Shown here piece by piece: positions 41,901 to 51,043 of a stretch of 64,000 nucleotides of DNA. Under the pieces are notes generated by a model. That model was not told the origin of the DNA and did no database searches. It saw nothing but the letters and a program-made list of their open reading frames with translations. Origin of the DNA: Symsagittifera roscoffensis (lineage: Eukaryota > Xenacoelomorpha > Acoela > Convolutidae); NCBI RefSeq assembly GCF_963678635.1, contig NC_087066.1, positions 36,333,152-36,397,151 on the forward strand, given 5' to 3'. The position numbers were made by a program, and so were the translations under genes. Within the stretch, counting starts at the first letter, position 1; each line of letters begins with the position of its first letter.

Positions 41901-44814
41901 GAAAAACAAAAAAATGTTGGGGCAATTTTAATTTTACTTGGAAAAATTTTTGTCGTCGCCATCAAAAAAACGCCAATCATACCATTTTCATATATGGAAA
42001 TTGTATGATAACCGTTTTGTCCAAAAAAAACATAGTTTTTTTTTCATCACCAGACTGTTTTATATGGTTCAAATGGCCGCAGAAACTAGTTCGTATTTTT
42101 TTCAATGATTTTTTGAAATTGTATAAAAGTTGTATGATTAGTATTTTTCCATACGTTTGATGTATGGAATTGTATGATAAGCATTTTCGGAGTATGGAAT
42201 TGTAAGATAAGCATTTTCGCTTTATGGAGGTCAACCCGGGTTATTAGGATCTGCCTTTTTTTCTTCCCCCGCCTCCCCCACCCTCAAATTCTTACATTAA
42301 ACAATAAAAGGCATATTATTTAGGACAGAGCCTAAGCATTTTCTTAAAACTGTTTTGACTAAAAGTTTTCTCTATTTGGTGCGTACTCCCCAATCAAAAT
42401 TAGTATATAAATTGGCACCCAAGGTGCCTGGAGAACAAATTCTAGGGTCATTCAGCCAGGGTGGGATCTAGGAACTTCTCGAGGGGGCCGGTTTTTTTTA
42501 GGTCCACCAAAATGATTTTTCAACTCTCTCAAAGCATTAAAAAGTCCCGATTTCGGCCAAATTTTCTGCCCCGCAGACAAAATTTTGAAAAAATGGCGTT
42601 TTTTAGCACTTTTTGGAAAATTTTGACCAAAAACTTGAATTTTTTGTTGCATCCCCGAGGAGAGGGAAGTGCGTGGCCTCCCCTTCCCCAGCCTCTACAT
42701 CCGATACTGTTTATATTAAAATATCTATGTAATTAAAATTGTGAAAACTCGTTTTTCCCCTTTTTAGTAAGTTCTCTTTTCGTTTTGGACTAAATTGGTA
42801 TTCAGTTATAGAAATAGTTTTAAAATGTAGTGGTTTTAAATTGCTAAGGCAACAAACTAGGAAGTGACTTTGTATGGTGTTAAGTTGTTTAGAGTTAAAG
42901 AGGTGGGAACCCTTTTCCACTCTCCGCCCCAACCTCTCCAACTATTTCATTTCAAGGTTCAAGTCTTGCAATAAATTTTTGCGAGAGTGAACAGACTACC
43001 TATCGAGAATAGATTTGCTCTCCATACTTTACATCGTAATTACATGCATTCATAGCCACAAAAACAAGTGTGAGAAAGTAGAAAAAACCAGGTTTTTCAT
43101 GCTTGCAATGTTCTATAAGTGCGTTTCTTTTTCAGAGTTCCTCGGCCAGAGAGAGTAGATCTCAGGTTAGTGGCAAATTGGTGAAATTGTTAGGACAACC
43201 AACAAAGTTGTTTTTTTTTCCATCCTGACGATTAACTTCAAGTTGATACTAACAAAGCTCGCCCAAAACTGTCCTAAATACTTTAGTTGATATACTGAAG
43301 CTCATAAAGCTCTAATTGTTCCTATTTTTGTTGTTTTAATGCACGTGTTAATATTTCAAATTGAGTGGATACCTTTTAATCATAATTAGATTTCGTTATC
43401 ATAATACTCTTATCATAATATCATACCGTATTTAAAAACACTACCAAAGAGTACCTCTTCTCTGCTCTTAGCTTGGCTGATTTAAGTGGTTCTGTTATAA
43501 CTTACTTGGCGTGTGGGCTCTTTTTCCTTCCCCCCCCCCCCACCTCACTCAAACATGAATTTTAGGGTCTAACGAGTAGTTTTACGAGGTTAATTATGAA
43601 GACCAAATATGTTTGTCATGGCCTAATGAATCAGCATGTCAATTTTCATGACAATCGGACAAAGTAATTAGTAATTTCAAATATAAAAATTAGCAGGTGG
43701 GGGGAAAAGGAAAAAGAGCCGGCGTGTGTTTGCGTGTCTGTGAGGGTGATTGATGAGTAAGAATAAGCACGTGAAGCCTGACTTGGGCAGGGGCAAGATG
43801 CGGTTCGATTTCCACACTGTCGTGCCCAGATGGGTGACTAAACTGCACAAGTGCCTCCCGTTAGTCAGCACACCACGTCACCCGACCACCTCAGGGAACA
43901 CGACAAAATTCACCTTCCAAGTTTTCTTGAAATTTGTCAAAAACGAGCCGGCCTTTTTAACCGACAAACTTTGCTTGGTTGGGGCGTGCATCAAATTAGC
44001 GCACGGATTTTAGGCTATTTTCCACTTGCCGCCCCATTGTAAAATTACAACATAAGATTGTTTATAGTTGTTCATACGGCAATCTGCATGCAAGAGTTGT
44101 TGTAAAAAATTTCTTCACTTGTAGTAGTTGTAGTAGTATTAGGGATTTTCGCTGACACTTTTTTTTGCAGTTTAGCTCATCAAAAAATATTATAAAAATG
44201 CTTTTATGGCTCGAATTTCAAAAAAAAATGAGGGGGGCTGGGAAAAAGCGCAATTGAACAATGTGAAAACACTCACTGCTTGACGGGAAAAAACAAAGTG
44301 CCGATAAACTGTTCTATGTAATACTTTCAAAAAATACGCTTCGTTGAGACTTCTTGCTTGACTAATGTTTCAAATAAATGGTTGAGGGGAAAAGTTAGCC
44401 ACCATTTTTCTCGACAGTCAAATACAATCCGCGAACAATGGATAAAATTGAGAGGATTCTTTTGCGAGCAGGTCTTAATGGTAAGCCAAGGAGTGAAGAA
44501 ACTGAGCATTGGGTAAAATGGTGCTGTCTATTGCTAACTGTTCCTTGTTTTGCTAATGTAGAGGCCACGTGATCAAGGAATCGTTCCCAGCTGACCACCC
44601 CTACGCCAGCCACATATCCCGCGCATCTGTGCTTCCAAGCTTCGACAATCCCAGTGACCCACAGAAGGAGAGCCAGTGGCCATCTGACCCCCCGCCGACA
44701 GTGGTGGTGAAGAAGACGTATGGGAGTGACAGGAGACATGAGTTGGTGCAGGACCAGATGCCGAGTGAGAGGAAGACGAAGCCGTGGACCACCAACTACC
44801 ACAACTACTACCAG
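29675..44814 (+). CDS. SPMIP4: SPMIP4-like (C7orf31 homologue) gene, six exons seen, 3' end not found
   Basis: Exons 29675-29913, 38024-38086, 38527-38667, 39762-39833, 43136-43165 and 44562-44814 have AG/GT borders and join in phase (phase 2 at the first five junctions, phase 0 after the last) into 266 codons without a stop. Key blocks are RLPWGRERSYAGL and LPRDHRPKTEPPE, then KGHKHFGSG, PLEQNY, DHPYASHISRASVLPSF and KPWTTNYHNYY. They match, in order, the conserved N-terminal half of the sperm-associated microtubule inner protein C7orf31/SPMIP4 as I remember it. The protein is rich in Pro, Tyr and His, as expected of a filament-lumen protein of sperm axonemal doublets. Vertebrate proteins are longer, so more exons should follow; I found none before the virus-like element at 48.9 kb, which may sit in a later intron or truncate the gene. 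Confidence 0.85.
30013..30560 (+). mobile_element. Partial copy of the CCCGGG-ended element
   Basis: Starts CCCGGGTTGGTCAAAAATGC, closely matching the left end of the 41333-42240 element. The right terminus was not found; the end given is approximate. Confidence 0.4.
31161..31223. repeat. 32-bp tandem duplication
   Basis: AAAAATCTGTTGTTGGATGC and the next 11 bases occur twice at a 32-bp period. Confidence 0.9.
32980..33170. repeat. Diverged TTCGACCGTGCTCGA repeats
   Basis: Scattered copies of (T)TCGACCGTGCTCGAC-like strings, related to the array at 33427-33568. Confidence 0.6.
33427..33568. repeat. CGACCGTGCTCGAGGTATGTTT minisatellite, 22 bp unit
   Basis: Four near-identical units from 33481 (period 22), preceded by three or four shorter 12-13-bp CGACCGTGCTCGA units. 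Open frames across it are repeat artefacts. Confidence 0.9.
33575..34367. repeat. Perfect 77-bp inverted repeat with 639-bp spacer
   Basis: Arm 33575-33651 (TTGCCAATGTGACCTTGCTC at its outer end) is the exact reverse complement of 34291-34367. The spacer has no ORF of note. It could be the termini of a non-autonomous DNA transposon, or a recent inverted duplication; no target-site duplication was recognised. Confidence 0.9.
36438..36847 (-). mobile_element. hAT-like non-autonomous element, copy A
   Basis: 410 bp, the reverse orientation of the 40245 copy. Left end CAGGGACGGATCTGGG; right end truncated to CCTAAATCTG after a long C run. Flanked by AAATTGTG and AAATTGTA, an 8-bp target-site duplication with one mismatch. 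Confidence 0.75.
38024..38086 (+). CDS. SPMIP4: SPMIP4-like exon 2
   Basis: 63 bases between TTTGACAG and GTAAGT, phase 2 in and out. Encodes YEKMRQQQHGEATPTIIQTS. Confidence 0.8.
38527..38667 (+). CDS. SPMIP4: SPMIP4-like exon 3
   Basis: 141 bases between TTTTCAG and GTCAGT, phase 2 in and out. It carries the most diagnostic block of the family (LPWG...DHRPK.EPP...KGHKHFG). If the donor were skipped, the frame would end at a TAG at 38675-38677. Confidence 0.85.
38956..38987. repeat. Perfect 12-bp hairpin
   Basis: CCGGCTATCCTT, 8-base loop, AAGGATAGCCGG. Related GGATAGCC/GGACTATCC strings lie 70-110 bases to the left, so this may be the end of a small inverted-repeat element. Confidence 0.7.
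39762..39833 (+). CDS. SPMIP4: SPMIP4-like exon 4
   Basis: 72 bases between TCTTTTCAG and GTAAGT; encodes GYPLEQNYKNAPHILSSVRA and on to DEL. Confidence 0.8.
40245..40667 (+). mobile_element. hAT-like non-autonomous element, copy B (complete)
   Basis: 423 bp with terminal inverted repeats CAGGGGCAGATTTAGG and, read inward from the right, CAGGGGCGGATCTAGG (14 of 16 match). Flanked by a perfect 8-bp target-site duplication, ACTATATG (40237-40244 and 40668-40675). The TIR type and 8-bp duplication are hallmarks of the hAT superfamily. It encodes no transposase. Confidence 0.9.
41019..41332 (+). mobile_element. hAT-like element, diverged copy C
   Basis: Follows the body of copy B from the G run through TCGACCTAAAGGGTCCCC and GCACGCGCC, then diverges. 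No intact termini. Its right side abuts the CCCGGG-ended element. Confidence 0.6.
41333..42240. mobile_element. 908-bp CCCGGGTTGACC-ended inverted-repeat element
   Basis: Begins CCCGGGTTGACC and ends GGTCAACCCGGG (perfect 12-bp inverted termini). Inside both ends lie several copies of GATAAGCATTTT and its reverse complement, so the sub-terminal regions are repeat-rich. No ORF is recognisable. Class unknown; probably a non-autonomous DNA transposon. Confidence 0.65.
42290..42456 (-). mobile_element. hAT-like element fragment
   Basis: A short piece (GCGTACTCCCCAATCAAAAT, then TTGGCACCCAAGGTGCC) matching the middle of copy A. Confidence 0.4.
42457..42709 (-). mobile_element. hAT-like element, truncated copy D
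   Basis: Starts CAGGGTGGGATCTAGG and follows copy A (GGTCCACCAAAATGATTTTT, AGCACTTTTTGGAAAATTTT). Shortened on the right; no clear target-site duplication. Confidence 0.65.
43136..43165 (+). CDS. SPMIP4: SPMIP4-like micro-exon 5
   Basis: 30 bases between TTTTTCAG and GTTAGT; encodes VPRPERVDL. Supported by phase and by the fit to its neighbours. Confidence 0.75.
43500..43760. repeat. Dispersed repeat also present near 46.4-46.6 kb
   Basis: TAATTATGAAGACCAAATATGTTTGTCATGG-type sequence with following G-rich segment recurs, diverged, at about 46400-46600 (key shared strings: AGTTTGTCATGG or ATGTTTGTCATGG, GCATG, CATGACA). Family not recognised. Confidence 0.4.
44562..44814 (+). CDS. SPMIP4: SPMIP4-like exon 6
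   Basis: 253 bases after TAATGTAG, ending at a weaker GTAGTG donor in phase 0. The local GC rise ends at that point, and the frame beyond reads as intron-like Leu/Phe/Ser-rich sequence to a stop. Confidence 0.8.
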
Positions 44815-47100
44815 GTAGTGCGATATTCTAGTGCCCCAGTGCACTGCACGTGCCATCTCCTCTTTCTAGCTCTCCTTCTTTTTTCATCCCTTCTTTTCCA
44901 GCACCTCCACCTGCTAAATTTTGCGGCTCTTTTCCACTCACAACACCCCCCCCCCCCCCCCCACACACACACACATTACAACACTTCTTATTAATAGTTG
45001 TTCTTGTACGTGATATTTTGGCTGAATGCGCGGTGTTAAAATGGCAATGATGTAGTGATGTAGACTATGAAAAATTAATGTGTATACTAAGCAACGTTGG
45101 ATCTTTTCCAGTCCCCCTTTTATAAAACCGAGTTTTTTTTTGCTTGTTTTAAGTGTTATTACGGCTAAATGCGTGATGTTACGCTGTAAAGTATGAAGAA
45201 CAAATCTGTTCACAGTTGTTGGTTTGTTCACCGCACCAAATTTCATTGCATTATGACAACGTTAAATAAGCTTCTCAAATTTGAATTTGAAAGGGGGGGA
45301 ACTGGAAAAGAGCCGCAACGTTGAAAGGGTTTTTTAAAATTGAATTTCAAATGTGGTGGAGGGCCAAAATGAAATACTTTTGCAAGTGAAGTTTTTGTTT
45401 CACACGCATTTGGCAAAAAGCGCATTTTAGCAAAATCGCACTATAGTTTTATTAGTCCATTTTCCCTCCATCACTGCCGAATTGTCAAATTGGCAATTTT
45501 GGCTCATTTCCATTTCACAACCCCTTGTAAAATTACAGTATCAAGTTTTTAAAAATAAGTCATACGGTAATTTTAGTGAAATTATTTTTGTCAAAATCTA
45601 TTCGCTTCACGTTTTATTGCAGCTCAGAACATCAAAAACTCTGTAAAATTGATTTTCGTATTCGCAGTGCGTAAAAAAACGAAGGGGGTACAACCTGGTA
45701 GGTCTCTTTTCCAGTTTCCCCACCCCCTAGTAAAATTTAAAAATAAAGCTGTTCAAAAATGGTTCACATAGTTTTTTACATGTAATAAATTTTGTAGAAA
45801 TTTGTTTGCCTGTTCACGCTAGCCATCGAATATCGGGTGTTAGTTTTTGTTTCCACGTAAAACCAGGTACCATAAACATGCATCGGAAGGGTCGAGTGAT
45901 AAATCAAAGTAAAGCCATTTCAGTAGTAATTCGAACGAAACTAAAAATATCAAAAAATTGTTCCAGTGAAGAGAAGTTTTTTAATTCTTAAGTTTTAGTT
46001 CCATTTCGAGTTTTGGAGTTTTCATTCAGCGCTTCCCTCGCAATAAAGGAGAATTTTTGCGCTAAAATTGAATTTTTTTAATGAGTTTTTGAATCTTATT
46101 CATTTTTTGAAGAAAAATGTCGGTTAAGCCTAATTCTTCAACTTTCAACCCTTTTGAATAGTGCTTTAATCACACCATGTACTAAATATGACACTACTTC
46201 GTAGAAAAAAAGAAGAAACATTTGCGAGCAATTTTCATGAATTCCGCAATTTGAATGTATCAGAGTTGTTCATCTTCGTTGCATGTTTTTGTTAAAATTT
46301 TATTCGACGATTTTTATTTTGAATGGTTTTTAAGCATTCTCGTTGCAGTAAAAATGAACAGGAGAAGCGCCTGTCTATTGCGTCAAAATATCACGAGTTT
46401 ATTACGAGGAGTGTTTGTTACGAGGATCAACTTTAATTGTAATGAGTGGTTTTACATGGTTTGGTACCCAACCAAATAAGTTTGTCATGGTCGAATTAGT
46501 CCGCATGACAGTTTCAAAAATGATTGGCTCTTATAAACAAAAATTTTACTTGTACAATTTTGCAGGAGGGGGTAAAAGGAGAAAAATTTATGCCTTAATA
46601 ATTGCGTGCAAGATCGATTTGCGAAAAAAGCTTTTTTCCACTACCCATCAACACACACTTCAATCCTTTTGTTCTTCATACATTACCAGAAAAATTCAAA
46701 AGTTAAGCCATTAAACATGCATACATTTTAGGAAAATGCAAAATTTGTAAGGTGGGGGGAATATAAAAACAGCTTAGAAGCTTTGCAATGCGTAGCCCTT
46801 TTTCTTATCATACCAGGTACAAAAAGTACACTGTGATGAGTTTAGCGTTGAGTAACGTATTAACAAGAATAATTGTATCAAGGCACAGCGCCGAGTGTTT
46901 TGACTGGCTCTTAAGATCTTAGGGACAAATCATCATTTCAAGTAATTGTAAAATTACTACAACTTCAAAAAAAAATTCAAAAATCTTCTTTCAGATTTTT
47001 TAAAAAACACTCCCGCACGCGCTGTGTGAAATGAAAAGTGATGTGATTAGTCTCTAGCTATGTACTAAAAGCTACAAAAAGCTAGCTTCGAATCCAGATG

Positions 47101-47470
47101 GAACAATTTCTGAGCCAGATTTAAACGCCGTTCACACGTTAACAGAAAGAAATACATTGCGCGGTAATTGTTGTTCAGACTTTCGTAACGAAAGTAATGG
47201 AACATTTGTGCTCGTGGTCGTTTTTTTCCTTCAGACAAATTTTGACTTTTTAATTTTTAAAAAGCCATTTTGACAAAACTTTTTCTTATCAATCGAAAAC
47301 TGTTGTTGTCTTGAGCTTAAATTTGAAAAAATATTTCATCTGTGATCATTTTTTGTAAAGTTATGGGGGTTTAAAGATTGCCATTTTGGCCATTTTGGGA
47401 CAATTAACGAGCGATATATTTCGCTCTATTAACACGTAAGCGAGATTTAATCCGTCTTAGAAATCGTTCT
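47101..47470. mobile_element. Small element with diverged inverted ends
   Basis: The arm at 47101-47145 and the arm at 47426-47470 are imperfect reverse complements (shared theme AGAAAT.GTTC and TTAAC.CGT). Related single arms lie near 32.2 kb and 36.1 kb. Probably an old non-autonomous DNA transposon. Confidence 0.45.
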
Positions 47471-47698
47471 ATATTCGTTCAAGGAAGCTTATATTTCATA
47501 ATTGTTTTGTTAATAGGAGCAAAATTTATCATTTTGTACTTAATATGGCGTGTGGGGGATGTTTTCACAAAAAAATCTCATATTATAAAAAAAATTAATT
47601 TTATTTTATTACATTTAAACTTTCATGTTAGTAGTATAGATATACGACACTGGGATCGGGGGGGGGGGGGGGTGATCCCTACAGGGATCATTGGGTAT

Positions 47699-47957
47699 AG
47701 ATTATACCTAATGATCCCTATGTAAATATTTATACCTAATGATCCCTATGTAAAATATTTATACCTAATGATCCCTATGTTAATATTTATACCTAATGAT
47801 CCCTATGTAAAATATTTATACCTAATGATCCCTATGTTAATATTTATACCTAATGATCCCTATGTAAAATATTTATCCCTAATGATCCCTATGTAAAATA
47901 TTTATACCTAATGATCCCAATGTATAATTTTTATACTTATTGATCCCTATGTAAAAC
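47699..47957. repeat. TACCTAATGATCCCTATG minisatellite with alternating 28/29-bp units
   Basis: Nine units. For most of the array a 29-bp unit (TAAAATATTTA...) alternates with a 28-bp unit (TTAATATTTA...), giving a 57-bp higher-order period. A 15-G run and a TGATCCCT/AGGGATCA palindrome precede it. Confidence 0.9.
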
Positions 47958-48596
47958 TTCGGTAAATTATTGAGTATTCCCACTGAACGTTGTGGAAACG
48001 GGAATAGAATTAAGTTTTGGTCGGTGCATATTTTCCCTTCTAAAGTTTGGGGGTATTGGCTTGTTTACGTGTAAAAGGACGTTATATACCTATTATATGT
48101 AATAGGAAAGCACCAGATTTTGACAGCGTAGCTTAACTGTTGGCTGCGGTGAACGGTTTCCTTCAAAAATGCATGTTTTATTGCTGAATCTCAAAGAAAG
48201 GAAAATTCGTCAATTGCGGCGGCCGCCACCTCTACTTAGGTAAAAGCTAATGATCAATTTGACCGAAATAAGAATGAAAAGTTTCTTTAAGCCAAATGAA
48301 AGTAAAAAACAAAGAAAAATTTTGCAACACTGAAAACTCTAAAATAATGAAATTGGCTTGAAAATTTCGACATTTCCATTTTCCGTGTCTACAGAAGACT
48401 GAAAAATAAACGTCTGAAATCTATGACAAAAGCTTTGATTTTATAGAAAGGTTGAAAGAGCTAATAAGTTGTAGTGGGTTAAGATCTTGAAAAACGAGAA
48501 CACTGATGAAAGCCAAAAGTGCCCAGAAATATTATCAAAACTTGTACCTAACTTGTTACTATAAAATTGAAGTGGAACAAAATTTCTTGGGGTCCG

Positions 48597-48660
48597 AGTA
48601 GAGGAAAACGCATGGCGCTCGACTCTCAGCCGAAAGGCAGCGTTTCGAAACCCGTCCGGA
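48597..48660 (+). other. tRNA-like remnant, possibly a SINE head
   Basis: GCGCTCGACTCTCAGCCGAAAG and GTTTCGAAACCCGTCC resemble an anticodon arm and T arm, but no cloverleaf closes. Degenerate at best. Confidence 0.25.
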
Positions 48661-48868
48661 AATTGTACTGAAAGGAGGCAACAGTAGCTGGTATGGTGAT
48701 ATCCCCCCATAGATCGATTTTGTACTTTTTTTCTCACTTTGATAAAAAGCTTAATTTCTCGAATTACTGCTATTCAGTTAACAATTGGGTAAAATTTCAA
48801 TTACTAAAAGAATGTATTGTTCAAAATTGAATTGTAAAATGTATATATCAACCATATTAAATGGTTAG

Positions 48869-49315
48869 TTAATGGGTAAGCATGTGAGTTAGGAAACGTT
48901 TCAAAACATGATCAGTTATATAAACAAAATCAGAAACATCACCATTAAAGTTTTTATCAAAAATCAAATGTGCAATATAAATACAAAAAGAACCGCACAT
49001 GGTAGAGTTTGAGTCTTGCATGGGAAAGTTTGTCATCAATTCAGTCACTTGATGAAAATTCTCGTTCAATCGTTTATACAGATTGGTGTACTGCCAGAGA
49101 GGAAGACCGAGAGGATCAGCGAAGTATAAAACATTTCTTCTGTTGCATATCACAATCCAATGTGTCCCCGGAGAATCTGATTTTGAAGTGTTCACAATCA
49201 TAAAGATGTTGTTTGGGATGTGAGGTGGAAAATTGTCGGCTGCAAATACTCCAAAAAACTTATATTTCAGATGTTTACAATTCTGAATGAGGTCCTGCAA
49301 CTGGATTTCATCCAT
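48869..49315 (-). CDS. Adenain/Ulp1-like cysteine protease
   Basis: 148 residues from the ATG at 49315, two bases after the capsid gene stop; the frame is open up to 49399, but that part overlaps the capsid gene. Catalytic set visible: His52 in GTHWIVI, Asp67 in FADPLG, Gln100 and Cys107 in MCGSFCIYIAH. This is the pattern of adenovirus-type maturation proteases, which process capsid precursors. The short length is normal for the family. It is the last gene of the cluster in transcription order. Confidence 0.88.
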   Translation of the reverse strand: MDEIQLQDLIQNCKHLKYKFFGVFAADNFPPHIPNNIFMIVNTSKSDSPGTHWIVICNRRNVLYFADPLGLPLWQYTNLYKRLNENFHQVTELMTNFPMQDSNSTMCGSFCIYIAHLIFDKNFNGDVSDFVYITDHVLKRFLTHMLTH

Positions 49316-49317
49316 TT

Positions 49318-50625
49318 TCAGACTGTCGAAATGGGAAGGACGTTCTTTGTAACTTTGCGGTCGGAGGTAATAAATACATTGGATGAGCGTATATCCCAAA
49401 CAAAAATTTCCAGGTTTGCTGTCAAAGCGTTTGAGAATTGAAGATCGAGTGAAACTGAGCAGTTAGTAAGTTCTGGATGCAAGAAGTCATGAGCTGCCTG
49501 CTGTGTGCTAGTGAGATCAAAACACATAATAAAGTGCTGTTGGTAGTTATCCAGAGTGATTCCCAGCCCGCAGTGCAACAAACCCAGCGCTGATAGTGTG
49601 TTGAAAAAGAGACGTTTATGATCTTGTGTACTGATTAGTGTACTTGCTATTGGTAAACCATTTCGTCTCAAAGTAACTTGCTCCAGTCCAAATTTTTGAT
49701 AATGAAAAGGATTCGTTCGGTTTGTTCCTAGAAATGAATTATTTGTGTTCAATGCTATGATAATTTGTCTCACCGGTTCACGAGCAAAATTATCTTCCTG
49801 TTGCCAGCTGCGCTGACCAGCTGTTGCAAGAAATGTTTTTGTAATTTCTTCTTGATATGGGTAGTTCGCAGGAGTTTTGAGCAAAGTTGATTCAATGGCA
49901 GAGAGCACATGGTCGGTCACAGTCATTTTTCTAACATATAGGTTCGCTTCGAGTATTTGCAGCTTGTAATGCTTGGCAGCATCTTCCGATATAATGAGAA
50001 AGTCTTCATGAAAACGTCTGTAGGAAAGTCTGAGAGTAACACCGCTCAACAAATGCTTGTCACATGTGAAAAAATCAACTCCAGCGGGTCCATAGAACCA
50101 AATTTCCCTCGATTCACGGACCAGTTCTCGTTGAGATGTGAAATCAGCTGCATCTATTGCAGCGGGATTGTTTTCAAAACGATATCCCTGACACTTAAGC
50201 CATGAGTCCTTGGCTCCGTTGCTGTTAGAAAATTCTGTTCCAATAAAGCTTTTATGCGCAAAATTACTATTGGCATTTGAGATTTTGAGTCCATTAGCAG
50301 AGAGGGTACAGTCAGAGAAAAGGGAATACAGGGAGTTGTTTACGAGGAACGGTGAATCAGACACAGTAGGATCAGTGTTGTCGTATCGCAGATCAGCTCC
50401 ACTTGATTGCGTTACTTTGCATCGTATTTCCAAATAAATTTTTTGCAGGTCAACAAAATTATTACGGTCACCGGTGATTTCAAATTCAAGCATTGGTCCA
50501 TTAGGTGAATAGACAGGTCCAATTTTTTGATCAAAAGCGTTTTCAAAAGTAATCAAAAGAGGTTGTTTTTCAAACAAATCCAGTGAGCTATGGGTAGCTT
50601 CATTGGGTAACAAATTAGCGATCAT
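49318..50625 (-). CDS. Major capsid protein (F54H12.2-like double jelly-roll)
   Basis: 435 residues. Recognised by overall resemblance to the widespread invertebrate proteins annotated as F54H12.2-like, which are considered double jelly-roll capsid proteins of Polinton-related elements. Typical stretches are DRNNFVDLQKIYLEIRCKV near the N-terminus, NNSLYSLFSDCTLSANG, and HCGLGITLDNYQQHFIMCFDL with LTANLEIFVW near the C-terminus. The ATG overlaps the stop of the preceding gene by a few bases. It would form the hexon-like shell. Only one copy is present, because it lies outside the tandem duplication. Confidence 0.85.
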   Translation of the reverse strand: MIANLLPNEATHSSLDLFEKQPLLITFENAFDQKIGPVYSPNGPMLEFEITGDRNNFVDLQKIYLEIRCKVTQSSGADLRYDNTDPTVSDSPFLVNNSLYSLFSDCTLSANGLKISNANSNFAHKSFIGTEFSNSNGAKDSWLKCQGYRFENNPAAIDAADFTSQRELVRESREIWFYGPAGVDFFTCDKHLLSGVTLRLSYRRFHEDFLIISEDAAKHYKLQILEANLYVRKMTVTDHVLSAIESTLLKTPANYPYQEEITKTFLATAGQRSWQQEDNFAREPVRQIIIALNTNNSFLGTNRTNPFHYQKFGLEQVTLRRNGLPIASTLISTQDHKRLFFNTLSALGLLHCGLGITLDNYQQHFIMCFDLTSTQQAAHDFLHPELTNCSVSLDLQFSNALTANLEIFVWDIRSSNVFITSDRKVTKNVLPISTV

Positions 50626-51037
50626 TTTTTATGTTTGAGAAAAAATCTGCTCGACTTCTCACTGGTCTGGTTTTTCTTCGAATGGTTGTTTTTCTTTTTC
50701 GAGCCCCTACTGACCTTCTTCTTCGTAATCCATTCATTGGTGTCTTTCGACGACGTCGTCTACCACCACCGAGTTGTTTTCTTGCAGTTTTTGTGACAGT
50801 GTTTTTCAATGCTTGTTTAGGAGACTTCTTTTTCATAGCGACATCAATTAGTTCTGGCGCTGCACTCATCAAAAGTTCTCTGCCCAGTTTTTTCGCAGCC
50901 GGTAGAATAACCCGTCGTGCAAACGGTATAGCAACATGACCAATACCAGCAGCCAAAGCGCCAAATCCACTGCCGCGTTGTCGGTAGTGTCCAGAGAAAT
51001 GAGGAAGTGAAGCTTGCTTTGCATAATTTTGTTCCAT
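50615..51037 (-). CDS. Basic capsid-associated protein, adenovirus pVI/pX-like
   Basis: 140 residues. N-terminal Gly-rich segment (FSGHYRQRGSGFGALAAGIG), an amphipathic middle region (RRVILPAAKKLGRELLMSAA) and a strongly basic C-terminus (GGGRRRRRK, RRRRSVGARKRK). This layout and its position between penton and capsid genes match small virion proteins that line the capsid or bind DNA. A membrane-active role is inference. Confidence 0.7.
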   Translation of the reverse strand: MEQNYAKQASLPHFSGHYRQRGSGFGALAAGIGHVAIPFARRVILPAAKKLGRELLMSAAPELIDVAMKKKSPKQALKNTVTKTARKQLGGGRRRRRKTPMNGLRRRRSVGARKRKTTIRRKTRPVRSRADFFSNIKNDR

Positions 51038-51043
51038 TGGTTT

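Larger units (their letters stand above)
44815..48868. other. Non-coding stretch between the last host exon and the virus-like element
   Basis: No gene recognised and no convincing further SPMIP4 exon. Contains a C-run/(CA)n microsatellite near 44947-44976, the dispersed repeat near 46.4 kb, an inverted-repeat segment (47101-47470), a 15-G run (47658-47672), a minisatellite (47699-47957) and a tRNA-like remnant near 48.6 kb. The left terminal repeat of the virus-like element should lie in its last several hundred bases but cannot be identified without the other end. Confidence 0.5.

Noticed and set aside
43750-44013. 87-codon plus-strand ORF
   Set aside because: Lies in the intron between exons 5 and 6, which join in phase without it; no recognisable domain, and neighbouring sequence is a dispersed repeat.
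48597-48660. Functional tRNA gene
   Set aside because: Anticodon- and T-arm-like strings exist but no acceptor stem or D arm pairs; kept only as a low-confidence remnant.
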